DNA of 64,000 bases, taken from NCBI RefSeq assembly GCF_023502345.1, contig NZ_JAMFLX010000005.1:1-64000 (forward strand). The letters run 5' to 3'. The DNA comes from Parendozoicomonas callyspongiae (GTDB taxonomy: Bacteria; Pseudomonadota; Gammaproteobacteria; Pseudomonadales; Endozoicomonadaceae). Numbering within the stretch: the first letter of the stretch is position 1; each line of letters starts with the position of its first letter. Below, one piece after another: positions 7,469-18,369 of the stretch. The position numbers and the translations under genes were made by a program. The notes under the pieces were generated by a model. The model made no database searches, was not told the DNA's origin, and saw only the letters and a program-made list of their open reading frames with translations.

Positions 7469-9580
7469 TCAGAACTTGTATTCTGCCCGTACATAAACAT
7501 TGTCTGAATGGAAACCTTTACGCCAGTTACGCTCATAACCAGTCGTCATTTCAAAACGCTCATCTTCGACAAAGGTCACACCAGCAGAAGCCGTCCAGGT
7601 GGTTTTCTCAGGATCAATACCCTTAGCTACGAAAGTATCTCCTCCAGAAACAAAGCGGGACTGTACTTCAACACCTTCTCCAGAGAAGTCATGCCAGCCT
7701 GACACCTTCACTTCAGGAATAACCTCTGTCTCGTTGTACTGGAAGCTTCTGCTGACTCCAACGCCCAGACCTGCTTCAATAATTTCGTAGCGCTGTTTAC
7801 CCATTTCCAGTGCAGCCGCAGAGCCCTTTTCCTTGTAGGCATCGATATCAAAGCGACCATAGTGGAGACCAACAAGAGGAGTCACGGCCCACTCATGAAA
7901 CATCACGGTCTGGCTTAGAACAGCCTTGATTCCGTATTGCTTGGAATCAAAGTCAGACGTGGCTTCATTCAAAACAGCATTTTCAACATCAAAGAAACGC
8001 TCTCTGCTGTTTTTGTGCAGGCCATAACTCAGGAAGACGTCAAGATTGGTATCACTTTCAGGATCGACATACCAGCGACCATAGAGTGTGGCCATATAGG
8101 TATCCATCTCCGTATTATCTCTCACTTCGTTCTTGTTGACAGAGGCCTGGCCAACAGAGATAGCCGCCCCAGCCATTAAGTCATGCCCCAGTTCCATATC
8201 CATACCCATGGTGAAACCGGAAATACGACTGGTATAACCCCTCAAGGTAGTGTCATCTGAGCGTTTGCGGTCATCCTGTTCACCTTCACCATAAAGACCC
8301 TGCACCCAGAGAGTCTTTCCATCAAGCAGGGAACCAGCATTCATGCCTGATCCTGGGGAGATGGTATTCAGTCTTTTAGCAATATTCTGATGAGAAAGAT
8401 CCTGGGCATCCTGAGCCAGCGCTATGGCTCCACCATTAGTGGTTGGTGCCAGCTCTTCGGCGAATTCAACGGTATTTGCCAGTCCAACTTTTGAAGCAAC
8501 AGCTTTGTACAAGGTTGTATTAGGGGATAGTGTCGCTGATTTGTAGGCCTTGGATGCATTCTCACTTCCGCCGCCGTTACGAATGATATCTTCTGGCAGG
8601 GAGCTATTTCTTGTCACGGTAACGGAGAGAGTGCCTCCATTACTGGCTGATGGGGTACCGAGATCATAAAGCTCGGAAGCAACAACAATATTCGAGGCTG
8701 CCGTAACAGTATTTGCATCAACTTTGCTAATTACACTGACAGTTGCTGTTGTGAAACTCCTGTCAGGCACAATAACCACTTTACCATTGGAAAGATTAGC
8801 ATTATGTGTGTGCATTGTAATAATTGGGCCTGTTGATGAGTTACTTACGCCGACCCTCAGCTCTGCATTTTCCCTCAAATTTAAAGGAGCATCTCTGACT
8901 TCCAAATCATCCGTAAACAAACTTGCTCCAGAAAGAACCTCTAGCTGTCTAGTAATCGTTCCTGCTGATGCAAACTCTAATTCACCTGAAATACTACTGG
9001 CGTTTTTCAATGCCCGCACAATATCAATATTATTCACTGTACCACTATAACTACCGCCGGTTAGAAATATGTAGTCCCGTGCAGAGTCATCATAAAGATT
9101 AATTGTCCCAGACATGGAACCGTCCTCAAGACCAAGGGTCAATGCTCCACCCACTACATTGTAATTAATGGCCGTAGCCGCTGTGATCGTGCCTCTGTTT
9201 GTAACATGCAATCGTTTTCCGGCGGTGGAATCCGCTGATATAAGGACGCCTCCATCAGCGTTTAACACGCCATTATTATCAATTTTGTAATAAGCACCAC
9301 TACCAAGCCTGAAAACAGATAGGGCACCACCCAGGTTGATGTTTGCAGAGTTGGTGAAAGTACATGAATGACTTGAATTATGACAGGAAGAAGAAAAGAA
9401 AGACCCTGATTTTTCCAGAGAAAAAACCGGCTCAGGTCCTGACGTACCAGTTACATCCCTAACATAAGTCTGACTCCCTGTGACAACTAATGCCGCAGCC
9501 GATGCTGAGCTGGCTGCTCCAAAACTAATTGCAGTTATTGCTACAGCAAGAGTCGCTTTCCGAAAGCCATTCCTTGGCAT
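7469..9580 (-). CDS. Autotransporter with C-terminal outer-membrane barrel
   Basis: 703 aa type V secretion protein. A signal peptide (residues 1 to about 29, ending SSASAAA) is followed by a passenger of about 390 residues with repeated short beta strands and Asn/Ser/Thr-rich turns, as in beta-helix passengers, and a close Cys pair (SSSCHNSSHSC) near residues 64-74. The C-terminal 270 residues form the barrel, with alternating aromatic strands (GLHYGRFDID, AGVTFVEDERFEM) and a terminal RAEYKF ending in Phe for BAM recognition. No protease triad or adhesin motif was recognised. An AGGA site lies 9 bases before the ATG. Monocistronic, with its own terminator. Confidence 0.9.
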   Translation of the reverse strand: MPRNGFRKATLAVAITAISFGAASSASAAALVVTGSQTYVRDVTGTSGPEPVFSLEKSGSFFSSSCHNSSHSCTFTNSANINLGGALSVFRLGSGAYYKIDNNGVLNADGGVLISADSTAGKRLHVTNRGTITAATAINYNVVGGALTLGLEDGSMSGTINLYDDSARDYIFLTGGSYSGTVNNIDIVRALKNASSISGELEFASAGTITRQLEVLSGASLFTDDLEVRDAPLNLRENAELRVGVSNSSTGPIITMHTHNANLSNGKVVIVPDRSFTTATVSVISKVDANTVTAASNIVVASELYDLGTPSASNGGTLSVTVTRNSSLPEDIIRNGGGSENASKAYKSATLSPNTTLYKAVASKVGLANTVEFAEELAPTTNGGAIALAQDAQDLSHQNIAKRLNTISPGSGMNAGSLLDGKTLWVQGLYGEGEQDDRKRSDDTTLRGYTSRISGFTMGMDMELGHDLMAGAAISVGQASVNKNEVRDNTEMDTYMATLYGRWYVDPESDTNLDVFLSYGLHKNSRERFFDVENAVLNEATSDFDSKQYGIKAVLSQTVMFHEWAVTPLVGLHYGRFDIDAYKEKGSAAALEMGKQRYEIIEAGLGVGVSRSFQYNETEVIPEVKVSGWHDFSGEGVEVQSRFVSGGDTFVAKGIDPEKTTWTASAGVTFVEDERFEMTTGYERNWRKGFHSDNVYVRAEYKF

Positions 9581-9684
9581 GGTCTTATTCCTGTTTACAT
9601 AAACACATATTTTTCAATGTAGTTACATTGACATAACATGCAAAAAACAAGAACTCATTTTTAGAAGCGACGATTTCTCAGTGC

Positions 9685-10803
9685 TCACAGCCTCTCAACA
9701 ACAACACTGCCAATTGAGTACCCCGCTCCAAATGAACATAAAACACCCTTTGTTCCTGTGGGAAGATTGGGCTTGGTTTTATGAAAAGCGATCACCGATC
9801 CCGCTGAACTGGTATTTGCATATTCATCGAGAATGACGGGGGCTTCTTCAGGGCAGGGCTCCCGACCAAGAACTCTGCGGGCAACCAGCTGATTCATGGA
9901 AAGATTGGCCTGATGCAACCATAACCGGTCAATTTCGGCCACCTCCATCGATAAAGCCTGCAGATGCCCGGTTATATGCTTGGCCACCTGAGGGCAGACT
10001 TCCTTGAAAACCTTTCGCCCATTCTGAATAAACAGTTTGTCAACTGCACCAATTCCTTCTTCAGCAGCATTATTGAGAAAACCAAAATTATTGCGGATAT
10101 TATTGGAATACTGGGTCCAGAGATGGGTTCCCAATACTGCCCACCCCTCCTTTCCTGCCAACTCTGTGGATTCCAGTACTGATGCAGTACAGGCATCACC
10201 AAAAATAAAGTGGCTGTCACGATCACGAAAATTTAAATGAGCTGTGCAAATCTCTGGATTTACCGTCAAGATCCGCCGTGCACCTCCAGCCCTTATCAAA
10301 TCACTCGCTATTTTCAAACCAAATGTCGCCGAAGAGCAGGCCACGTTCATATCAAATGCCAAGCCAGAAGCCCCCAGATAATGCTGAATCTCGACAGCCA
10401 TTGCCGGATAGGGACGCTGCAGGTTAGAGCAGGCCACAATCACACCATCCAGATCGCTCCCAGCGATACCAGCCTCCTTCAGCGCCTGATCTGCGGCAGC
10501 CAAAGCCATATCGCACTGGATGGATGGCTCATCATTACTGCGTTCGGGAATTCTTGGTTTCATTCGCTCAGGATCCAGAATACCCTCACGATCCATCACA
10601 TAGCGGCTGCGAATACCGGAAGCTTTTTCAATAAAAGCACTGCTGCTCTCCTGCAAAGGCTCAACAGTTCCATTATCTATAGCATTTTGATTGTGATGGT
10701 TTTCAGCAGTCACCCACTGATTAAATGAGTCAACCAGCTCATCATTGGTAATTGAATAAGGCGGTGTATAAAGCCCGGTTCCAGTGATAACGACTTCAGC
10801 CAC
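9685..10803 (-). CDS. Beta-ketoacyl-ACP synthase III-like (FabH-family) enzyme
   Basis: 372 aa thiolase-fold condensing enzyme. The Cys-His-Asn triad of KAS III is present: C156 (NVACSSATFG), H297 (LHQAN) and N330 (EYANTSSAGS), with the C-terminal glycine loop SFGAGYSIGSV. It is about 50 residues longer than housekeeping FabH, with an N-terminal insertion at residues 30-60. This resembles the Pseudomonas PA3286-type enzymes that condense medium-chain acyl-CoA with malonyl-ACP (assignment from general similarity, not a search). Location away from fabD/fabG/acpP supports an accessory role in feeding acyl chains into fatty acid synthesis. Confidence 0.85.
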   Translation of the reverse strand: MAEVVITGTGLYTPPYSITNDELVDSFNQWVTAENHHNQNAIDNGTVEPLQESSSAFIEKASGIRSRYVMDREGILDPERMKPRIPERSNDEPSIQCDMALAAADQALKEAGIAGSDLDGVIVACSNLQRPYPAMAVEIQHYLGASGLAFDMNVACSSATFGLKIASDLIRAGGARRILTVNPEICTAHLNFRDRDSHFIFGDACTASVLESTELAGKEGWAVLGTHLWTQYSNNIRNNFGFLNNAAEEGIGAVDKLFIQNGRKVFKEVCPQVAKHITGHLQALSMEVAEIDRLWLHQANLSMNQLVARRVLGREPCPEEAPVILDEYANTSSAGSVIAFHKTKPNLPTGTKGVLCSFGAGYSIGSVVVERL

Positions 10804-10941
10804 TTATGACCCCCACTGTTATTCTGATTTCGCTGGCATGAAGAAGAGTACCAGCTTTTATTATTGCAACAAATGGTATAGCAGGAGATGAACAGTGAAA
10901 ACAGCAGAAAACGATCCAAAAAAAATCTGTAAGAATTGGAC

Positions 10942-10967
10942 AAAAGAACTGGCACAACCGGCCAACT
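10942..10967 (-). terminator. Possible hrpA terminator
   Basis: On the minus strand a 7-bp stem (AGTTGGC/GCCAGTT with two G-U pairs) is followed by CTTTTG, 25 bases past the hrpA stop. Weak stem. Confidence 0.35.
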
Positions 10968-10991
10968 CTTATGCCACTACGAGGGGGAGTA

Positions 10992-13900
10992 TTATGGAAT
11001 AGCGATTTCTTCCCAGACTTTTCGCAAGCGCTTGTCTGAAACAGGTATACGGGTCTTCAATGTCTGGGCAAACAAAGACACCCGGTACTCTTCCAGCATC
11101 CAGCGATACTGCCAAAGGGTCTTATCAATAATATGAACCTTGGCTAAGGCTTCACGGCGAGCATTCCAGGCATCATGGAGATGCTGAAGTTCATCGACAT
11201 AGACCCGATCCCGATTGTAGTTGGCACCCAGTTTATCCAGCCGCAGCTCGACAGCCTGCAGATAACGGGGAAACTGCTCCAGCCACTCCAGAGGGGTCTG
11301 ACGCAGGAAGCCTTTATACAGAAGGTTCTTTAACTGCGCCTGAATATCCGACATTGACAGGGCCACCTGAAAAGAGATTTTTCCTTTCAGGCGCTTTTGA
11401 ATGGCTGTATGGCGGGTAAAGATATCCAGAAGAAGTTTGTCCAGTGACTCAGCAAAGGCAACCAGCTCACTCTTGTAGCGTGCCACCAGAGTACGGAAGT
11501 CTGTTTCATTACGTGGCCACTCAGCCTCATTGGCCAGAAATACCTGACGAATCACAAACAGTTCAATATCTTCCAGAAGTGCAGTTTTGGGAACCGCATT
11601 CACCGCCAGCACTGTAATTCGATTCAGATTTTTCATCTGCTTGAGCATAAAGCGAACCTGCTCGGGCATAGAAAGGCGAATCAGGCGAGCCAGCCCCCAG
11701 ATCATCTCGTCCCTGGCAAGTTCAGGGCTGTCGAACAGACGAAGGGCAACAGAGCTCTTCTCATCCACCAGTGCAGGATAGGATTTAAACAGAAGTCCGC
11801 CTCGGGTCTGACTGATCTCTTGCGGCAACTCTCCGATCGTCCAGCTGGTAATGCCTGATTGCTCCAGACCACGATCGGTTATATCCCGCAAACTGGCCTG
11901 GGCCTTACCGGCAAACTTCTCACGCAGCCTGACCATATCCCGCCCCTGTCCAAGAACACGACCATCGTCATCCAAAACGCGAATATTCATCTGGAAATGC
12001 TGATCCAGGGTTTCCGGCTTCCAGGCATCTTCAGGAATTCGGGTCCCCGTCATACGGAAAAGTTTCACACCCAGCATCTCGGTCAGAGACTCACCGCAGG
12101 CATTCAGCCCTTCCATAGCTGCCTTGGCAAAATCCGGAACCGGAACAAAATTCTTACGAATCTGTTTGGGAAGCGAACGAATCAAGGCAATAACCTTCCC
12201 TTCCAGCATGCCCGGCACCAGCCATTCCAGGCGTTTGCGTGACAGTTTCTGTATCAGGGAAACCGGCACCGAGACAGTCACCCCATCATCGTCTTCTCCT
12301 GGAGCAAAATGATAGGTTAGAGGCAACTCCATACCTTCCCACTTCAGGCGATCCGGATACTGCACAGCTGTCACATGGGCAGCATCATGCTGCATCAGGT
12401 ATTCACGGGTCAGATACAGACACTGGGAATCTCCCCGTTCAGCCTTTTTACGCCAGGTTTCAAAACCGGCTCCATTGACAATATCTGCCGGAACTCGTTC
12501 GCTATAAAAGGCAAACAGTGTTTCAGGATCAGCCAGAATATCCTGCCGACGTGACTTGGCTTCCAGTTCCTCAACTTCTTCAATCAGCTTCTGGTTGTGT
12601 TTGAAGAAAGGAGCATTACTGGTGTACTGACCGGCAACCAGCCCTTCACGCAGCAACAGTTCCCGGGAAACCACCGGATCAATGGTTCCGTAATGAACCT
12701 TGCGACGGGAATAAATCACCAGCCCGTATAGCGTGGCCTGCTCATAGGCCACAGCTCTGGCCTGTTTCTTCTCCCAGTGCGGCTCAAACCAGTTGCGCTT
12801 GATCAAATGTCCTGCGAGAGGCTCAATCCAGGACGGTTCGATTTTGGCAACGACCCGGGCATAGAGTTTGGATGTTTCCACCAGCTCTGCTGCCATCACC
12901 CATTTCGGCTTGCGTTTAAACAGGCCGGAACCGGGGAACACCCAGAATTTGCGATTACGGGCTCCAAGATAGTCAGCTTCTTCGGTTTTATTACCAAGAT
13001 GGCTGAGCAAGCCTGTCAGAAGAGCCTTATGCACATCCGCATAGGAAGCCACTTCGCTGTTATGGCGCAGCTTAAGATCTTTGCATACCAGCGTCAGCTG
13101 ACGGTGCATATCCTTCCATTCCCGCATTCGCATAAAACTCAGAAACTGGTTTTTGCACAACTTTCGCAGTTGACTGGAAGACAATTCCTGACGCTGTTGT
13201 TCATACCAGCTCCACAGATTTACAAAGGTCAGGAAATCAGAATCATCATCGTAAAACTCACGATGTTTCTGATCCGATGCCTGTTTTTTCTCTGCAGGCC
13301 GTTCGCGTGGATCCTGAACACTGAGGGCGCTGGCAATAATCAGTAGCTCTTCAAGGGCATTGGTATCGTGGGATGCCAGCAACATACGGCCAAGACGCGG
13401 ATCTATTGGCAGCTGAGACAACTGGCGCCCAGTTCGAGTCAACCGGTTATCATTGCTAACAGCACCCAACTCCTGCAGTAACCGGTAACCATCGTTAATC
13501 GCTTTATTGTCAGGACGATCCACAAACGGGAAGCGAGTGACATCACCCAGCCCCATTTTCAACATCTGCAGAATAACGGCCGCCAGATTGGTCCGCAGGA
13601 TTTCTGCATCGGTAAATTCTGGGCGGCTGTAGAAGTCAGCTTCATCATAAAGACGGATACAGACACCCTCTGCCACACGACCACAGCGCCCCTTACGCTG
13701 ATTGGCTGATGCCTGTGAAACAGCTTCAACCGGCAGGCGCTGCACCTTGCCGCGTATACTGTAACGACTGATCCGGGCCGTGCCCGGGTCAATGACATAA
13801 TGAATACCCGGAACCGTCAGGGAAGTTTCAGCAACGTTGGTCGAGAGAATCACCCGCCGGCCAGAGTGCGGTTTGAAAATCCGGTTCTGTTCGGCATTGG

Positions 13901-14900
13901 AAAGGCGGGCATAGAGCGGCAGTATTTCTGTATCCCGAAGCTTTCTATCCCGAAGAAACTTGGCTGTTTCCCTGATATCCCGCTCACCGGGAAGAAAGAT
14001 CAGCACATCACCCAGTCGGTGCCCGATACCTCCCCGTTCAAGGTCTTCAATTTCCTGCAGGGCCTGGTAAATACCATGCATCTGCCGTTCATCGGCATCC
14101 TTGGCCTCAACATCGAGATCAGCCAATGAGCGATATAAAACCTCAACCGGATAAGTACGCCCGGAAACCTCAATCACCGGCGCATTATCAAAATGTTTGG
14201 AGAAACGTTCTACATCAATTGTTGCCGAGGTAATGATCAGCTTGAGATCAGGGCGTTTGGGCAGAATGACTTTGAGATAACCCAGCAGAAAATCAATATT
14301 GAGGCTGCGTTCATGGGCCTCATCAATAATCAACGTGTCATAGTTATTGAGAAAACGGTCGTTCTGGATTTCTGCCAGCAGAATACCGTCGGTCATCAAT
14401 TTGACCCGGGTCTGCTCACTGACCTGATCGGTAAAACGCACCTGGTAACCAACCTGGCCACCCAGTTCCGTTTCCAGTTCTTCAGCAATACGGTTGGCAA
14501 CAGAGCGTGCTGCCAGACGGCGTGGCTGGGTATGACCAATCTGGCCATGAATGCCCTGCCCCAGTTCCAGGCATATTTTGGGAAGCTGGGTGGTTTTACC
14601 TGAACCGGTTTCACCGGCAACAATAACCACCTGGTTTTCGGCAATCAGGCGAGCAATATCATCTTTTTTCTGGACAACTGGCAGACTGTCCTGCCAGTTC
14701 AGCTTAACCTGCTGGTCTCTACGAAGTTCCACCTGGGCACAGGAGCGCTCAAGGCGATGGTGAAAACGCCCACGCTCCTTACCCGACAGCCGACGCCAGT
14801 TGCGCCACTGACGCTGTAGCCAATAACGATCTTTAGTAAGACTGTCCTTGATATCAGCAGCAATCGCTGCCCGGTCTTTACGACTTTCCTGTTCTGTCAT
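10992..14900 (-). CDS. hrpA: ATP-dependent RNA helicase HrpA (DEAH/RHA)
   Basis: 1302 aa, the normal length of bacterial HrpA. Walker A GETGSGKTTQ is at about residues 93-102, DEAH at about 193-196, motif III SAT, and motif VI QRKGRCGR. The helicase core is followed by the HA2/OB-fold region and the long HrpA-specific DUF3418 C-terminus. HrpA processes structured mRNA in the cytoplasm and has been implicated in rescue of stalled ribosomes. It stands between the KAS III-like gene and the fadD remnants; hrpA near fadD is also seen in Pseudomonas, supporting common ancestry of this neighbourhood. Confidence 0.96.
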   Translation of the reverse strand: MTEQESRKDRAAIAADIKDSLTKDRYWLQRQWRNWRRLSGKERGRFHHRLERSCAQVELRRDQQVKLNWQDSLPVVQKKDDIARLIAENQVVIVAGETGSGKTTQLPKICLELGQGIHGQIGHTQPRRLAARSVANRIAEELETELGGQVGYQVRFTDQVSEQTRVKLMTDGILLAEIQNDRFLNNYDTLIIDEAHERSLNIDFLLGYLKVILPKRPDLKLIITSATIDVERFSKHFDNAPVIEVSGRTYPVEVLYRSLADLDVEAKDADERQMHGIYQALQEIEDLERGGIGHRLGDVLIFLPGERDIRETAKFLRDRKLRDTEILPLYARLSNAEQNRIFKPHSGRRVILSTNVAETSLTVPGIHYVIDPGTARISRYSIRGKVQRLPVEAVSQASANQRKGRCGRVAEGVCIRLYDEADFYSRPEFTDAEILRTNLAAVILQMLKMGLGDVTRFPFVDRPDNKAINDGYRLLQELGAVSNDNRLTRTGRQLSQLPIDPRLGRMLLASHDTNALEELLIIASALSVQDPRERPAEKKQASDQKHREFYDDDSDFLTFVNLWSWYEQQRQELSSSQLRKLCKNQFLSFMRMREWKDMHRQLTLVCKDLKLRHNSEVASYADVHKALLTGLLSHLGNKTEEADYLGARNRKFWVFPGSGLFKRKPKWVMAAELVETSKLYARVVAKIEPSWIEPLAGHLIKRNWFEPHWEKKQARAVAYEQATLYGLVIYSRRKVHYGTIDPVVSRELLLREGLVAGQYTSNAPFFKHNQKLIEEVEELEAKSRRQDILADPETLFAFYSERVPADIVNGAGFETWRKKAERGDSQCLYLTREYLMQHDAAHVTAVQYPDRLKWEGMELPLTYHFAPGEDDDGVTVSVPVSLIQKLSRKRLEWLVPGMLEGKVIALIRSLPKQIRKNFVPVPDFAKAAMEGLNACGESLTEMLGVKLFRMTGTRIPEDAWKPETLDQHFQMNIRVLDDDGRVLGQGRDMVRLREKFAGKAQASLRDITDRGLEQSGITSWTIGELPQEISQTRGGLLFKSYPALVDEKSSVALRLFDSPELARDEMIWGLARLIRLSMPEQVRFMLKQMKNLNRITVLAVNAVPKTALLEDIELFVIRQVFLANEAEWPRNETDFRTLVARYKSELVAFAESLDKLLLDIFTRHTAIQKRLKGKISFQVALSMSDIQAQLKNLLYKGFLRQTPLEWLEQFPRYLQAVELRLDKLGANYNRDRVYVDELQHLHDAWNARREALAKVHIIDKTLWQYRWMLEEYRVSLFAQTLKTRIPVSDKRLRKVWEEIAIP

Positions 14901-14958
14901 TTCAGCGCAGTAATTTCTCTCTCAACCTGCCTGAAACAAAACAATCAATGCATTCAGA

Positions 14959-16153
14959 CTAGGCAGCATCATCGGTATTATTTGGTCCGACAAGTTCTGA
15001 CTTCATGGCCAGACGGGCCAGTTCATCATTACGCAGCACCCGGCGCAGAACCTTGCCGACATTGGATAGAGGAAGTGAATCCCGGAAAACAACAACCTTG
15101 GGTACTGTATAACCCACCGCATATTCCCGGAAGTGCTTGCGAATATCGCCGGTTTCACGGCATGGAATGCCAATGGCGGCACATTGTTCAATATCCAGTT
15201 GGCGCACAAGTATATCTTCAAGTTCACTGGGATACACTTTAAATCCGGAAACAATAATGGTGTCTTTTTTCCGGTCAACAATTCGGCGGTAGCCATCGTC
15301 CTGCATAATGGCAATATCACTAGTTCTCAGCCAACCCTCTTTGGTCAGTGTATTTTCGGTTTCATCCGGGCGATTCCAGTAGCCTTCATTACCTGCGGAC
15401 CTTTTACCCACAATTCACCCGGTTCCCCTGGCTTAACTTCAGTGCCGTTATCTTCAAAGATCTAAATTTTTGTTGCAGGTAATAGCTTGCCAACAGCTCC
15501 AAGGTGGTTATGGGTTATTGTGCTCAGTGTTACGGCAGGTGAGGCCTTTGTCAGTCCATAGGCTTCATAAATGGTGCCGCCAGTGACATCTTCCCACTGT
15601 CTGGCGGTTTCCATCTGCAGGGCCATACCGCCTGACATGGTCATTTTCAGATGGGTAAAATCGAGCCTGCGAAACTCAGGATTATTCAGCAGCCCATTAA
15701 ATATGTATTCAAACCAACAAGGACGGTAAAAGAGTAGATGTGGTACAGAGGCAAGGGGGGCCACCAGCAACTCTTTCCTTCAACAATATCCCGCCCAACC
15801 ATCATCATGCCCTGTCGGGCATTGGCCAGAACAACAAGCGCCTGGGCCCCGGAATCCTGAAACTGGTGTTCCATTTCAGCCTCGGTATAGAGCGGATTGG
15901 TATTCACCACGATCAAACCGGCTTTCAGGGCACCAAAGGTCGTCACTGGAAACTGCATCACATTGGGAAGCTGTATGGCAATCCTGTCACCAGGACTGAG
16001 GTTAGTTTCTTTTTTGATCCAGCCGGCAAAGTGCGAGCTCAGCTCATCAAGTTCCCCGAAGGTTATCGTGTGCCCAAGGTTGGAAAAGGCAGGGTAACTT
16101 GCAAACCTTTTACTGGACCACTTGAGAACACCCAGAACCGACTTATATGGCAT
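14959..16153 (-). pseudogene. Decayed long-chain acyl-CoA synthetase (second fadD copy)
   Basis: Three minus-strand pieces match successive parts of the intact FadD encoded just upstream. 15686-16153 holds the N-terminus (PAFSNLGHTITFGEL, GLIVVNTNPLYTEAEMEHQF) and then jumps to PLPLYHIYSF, so roughly 140 residues including the ATP-binding TGGTTG loop are deleted. 15462-15770, in another frame, holds the middle (MTMSGGMALQMETARQW) and ends at an in-frame stop. 14959-15411 holds the C-terminus (RIVDRKKDTIIVSGFKVYP) with a further small deletion after CRETG. The remnant spans 1.2 kb against 1.7 kb for the intact gene. It cannot make an active enzyme. It occupies the hrpA-side slot of the tandem fadD pair known from Pseudomonas. 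Confidence 0.92.
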
Positions 16154-16411
16154 GCCATAGAGGTCAGAAAAATCACCATGTGAACCCGTATCTTCGGGGG
16201 GAGCTACTCATAAACCGGCAGCAGATAAGGACAACTGAAACCGGGAGGAATGGTAATATCTCTCACAATAATGAGGAGCGGACTATCAGTCTTCCGGGTG
16301 ACATCCAGTTCGAATATGTATCAGCTTGTTGTAGGTTTTATTTGCATAAGGAAATGGAAGCCTGACTCCGGATAAGCAAGATTAGCCGAGGTCAGGATAA
16401 ATGCCGGAGAA

Positions 16412-18112
16412 TTATTTTGTCAGGGCAGGTTCTTCATTCAGTTTTGCCAGCTCTTCATCTCGCAGCTGACGTCGCAAGATTTTACCGATATTGCTCACCG
16501 GCAGTTCATCACGGAACTCTATGATTTTGGGTACCTTGTAACCGGTCACATACTGACGGAAATGACTGCGAATATCATCCGGGGTCAGTGTCGCATTATC
16601 GGCAACAACAAAAATCTTGATACGCTCTCCGGTCTTGGAACATGGCACACCAATAGCAGCACACTGCACCACATCCGGATGACGGGCCAGTACATCCTCA
16701 AGCTCATTGGGGTAAACATTAAAACCGGACACGCTGATCATATCTTTCTTGCGATCCACAATACGGACGTAACCACTCTCGTCAATCGTGGCAATATCAC
16801 CGGTACTCAGCCAGCCATCGTTACTAAGTGTTTTAGCAGTTTCTTCAGGCCGCTGCCAGTACCCCTTCATGACCTGCGGACCTTTGATGCAGAGTTCCCC
16901 AGCTTCACCCAGAGGCAGCTCATCCCACTCATCATTGATAATTTTCAGCTGAGTAGAGGACAGTGGAATACCAATAGTACCCAAACGATTATCGATCAGA
17001 GGATTCAGAGTCACCACAGGAGATGCCTCCGTCATGCCATAACCTTCGTTAATGTCACAGCCGGTCATATCCTTCCAACGTCGGGCAGTATTCATCTGCA
17101 GAGCCATACCGCCAGACAAAGTCATTTTCAGACGTCGGAAGTCCAGATGCTGAAAATCCGGGTTATTCATAAGGCCATTAAAGAGGGTATTCAGGCCAAC
17201 CATCATGGTGTAAGGATACTTTTTCAGATCCTTAACAAAGGACTTCAAATCCCGCGGATTGGTAATCAGCAGGTTATGCATACCCGTTTTCAGGGCAACC
17301 ATGCAGTGCACAGTAAACGAATAGATATGATACAGAGGCAAAGGCGCTACGATCAGTTCGCCACCAGTAGCAATATCTTTCTGCACCATGGCGTATATCT
17401 GCTCCATATTGGAGATAATATTGCCATGAGTCAGCTCTGCACCTTTGGCGATGCCGGTGGTTCCACCAGTATATTGGAGAACGGCGGTATCATTCTTATC
17501 TGCCTGATGGCGCTCAACCTTCCAGCGTGCTCCCTTGGACATCACTTCATTAAATGGAACAGCTGTTGGCAGATTAAAAGCGGGCACCATTTTTTGAACA
17601 TGCTTAACCACACCATTAACGATAAATCGCTTGATGGGATTCAGCATATCGCCCACTTCGGTCACGATCACATGCTTGATAGATGTCTTTGGCAGAACAG
17701 CCTCTGCCAGATGAGCCATATTAGCCAGTACCACCAGCGCTTTCGCGCCTGAGTCCTTGAACTGGTGCTCCATTTCACACTCGGTGTAAAGTGGATTGGT
17801 GTTTACAACGATCAAACCAGCTTTTAGGGCACCAAAAGTGACGATGGGAAACTGCAGAAGGTTAGGAAGCTGAACAGCAATGCGGTCACCGGGCTGCAGG
17901 TCAGTCGCATTCTGCAGCCAGGCAGCAAACTGGTCACTCAGCTTGCCAATCTCACCATAGGTTAAAGTGCAACCTAAATTACTGAAGGCAGGCTTGTCGT
18001 GAAACTCCCGGCAAGCTTCATCAAGAACATCAAGAATTGAAGTGTATGATTCGCTGGTGATCTCTGCCGGGACACCTTCGGGATATTTGTCGGCCCAAAA
18101 GTTCCTGTTCAT
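16412..18112 (-). CDS. fadD: Long-chain fatty acid-CoA ligase FadD
   Basis: 566 aa AMP-forming acyl-CoA synthetase that activates imported fatty acids for beta-oxidation or lipid synthesis at the inner membrane. The P-loop YTGGTTGIAKG is at about residues 211-221; the A5-type motif NEGYGMTEASPV, the FACS signature STGDIATIDESGYVRIVDR and the catalytic-lysine region SNIGKILRRQLR are intact. AGGAG lies 7 bases before the ATG. The downstream copy is a pseudogene, so this is the working enzyme of the pair. It diverges from a hydrolase/MaoC operon, which fits a fatty-acid utilisation locus. Confidence 0.96.
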   Translation of the reverse strand: MNRNFWADKYPEGVPAEITSESYTSILDVLDEACREFHDKPAFSNLGCTLTYGEIGKLSDQFAAWLQNATDLQPGDRIAVQLPNLLQFPIVTFGALKAGLIVVNTNPLYTECEMEHQFKDSGAKALVVLANMAHLAEAVLPKTSIKHVIVTEVGDMLNPIKRFIVNGVVKHVQKMVPAFNLPTAVPFNEVMSKGARWKVERHQADKNDTAVLQYTGGTTGIAKGAELTHGNIISNMEQIYAMVQKDIATGGELIVAPLPLYHIYSFTVHCMVALKTGMHNLLITNPRDLKSFVKDLKKYPYTMMVGLNTLFNGLMNNPDFQHLDFRRLKMTLSGGMALQMNTARRWKDMTGCDINEGYGMTEASPVVTLNPLIDNRLGTIGIPLSSTQLKIINDEWDELPLGEAGELCIKGPQVMKGYWQRPEETAKTLSNDGWLSTGDIATIDESGYVRIVDRKKDMISVSGFNVYPNELEDVLARHPDVVQCAAIGVPCSKTGERIKIFVVADNATLTPDDIRSHFRQYVTGYKVPKIIEFRDELPVSNIGKILRRQLRDEELAKLNEEPALTK

Positions 18113-18369
18113 GATCTGACTCCTGACATACCTGTGCCTGTATTCATCAGCCCGGGATGAATTCCGGGCATCAGTCCCTGGTGAAAAAATCAGAGACGGG
18201 GAAACTTAAAGCTTGGGCGGAGATAGTGCCCAGCGGAAAAAACGAAGAGGCGAATAGTAACAGTTTTATAGGGTTTATATCCAGTTTTGCTGCGTTTTAG
18301 CGCGTAATTTGGCAGTATCTAGAACATTATCGAAGAAAATAAAAGCCACCAGCTTGCGGGAATCACCTC

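Noticed and set aside
16562-17752. 396-codon open frame antisense to fadD
   Set aside because: Shadow of the intact fadD; composition is His/Gln/Asn-rich with no domain.
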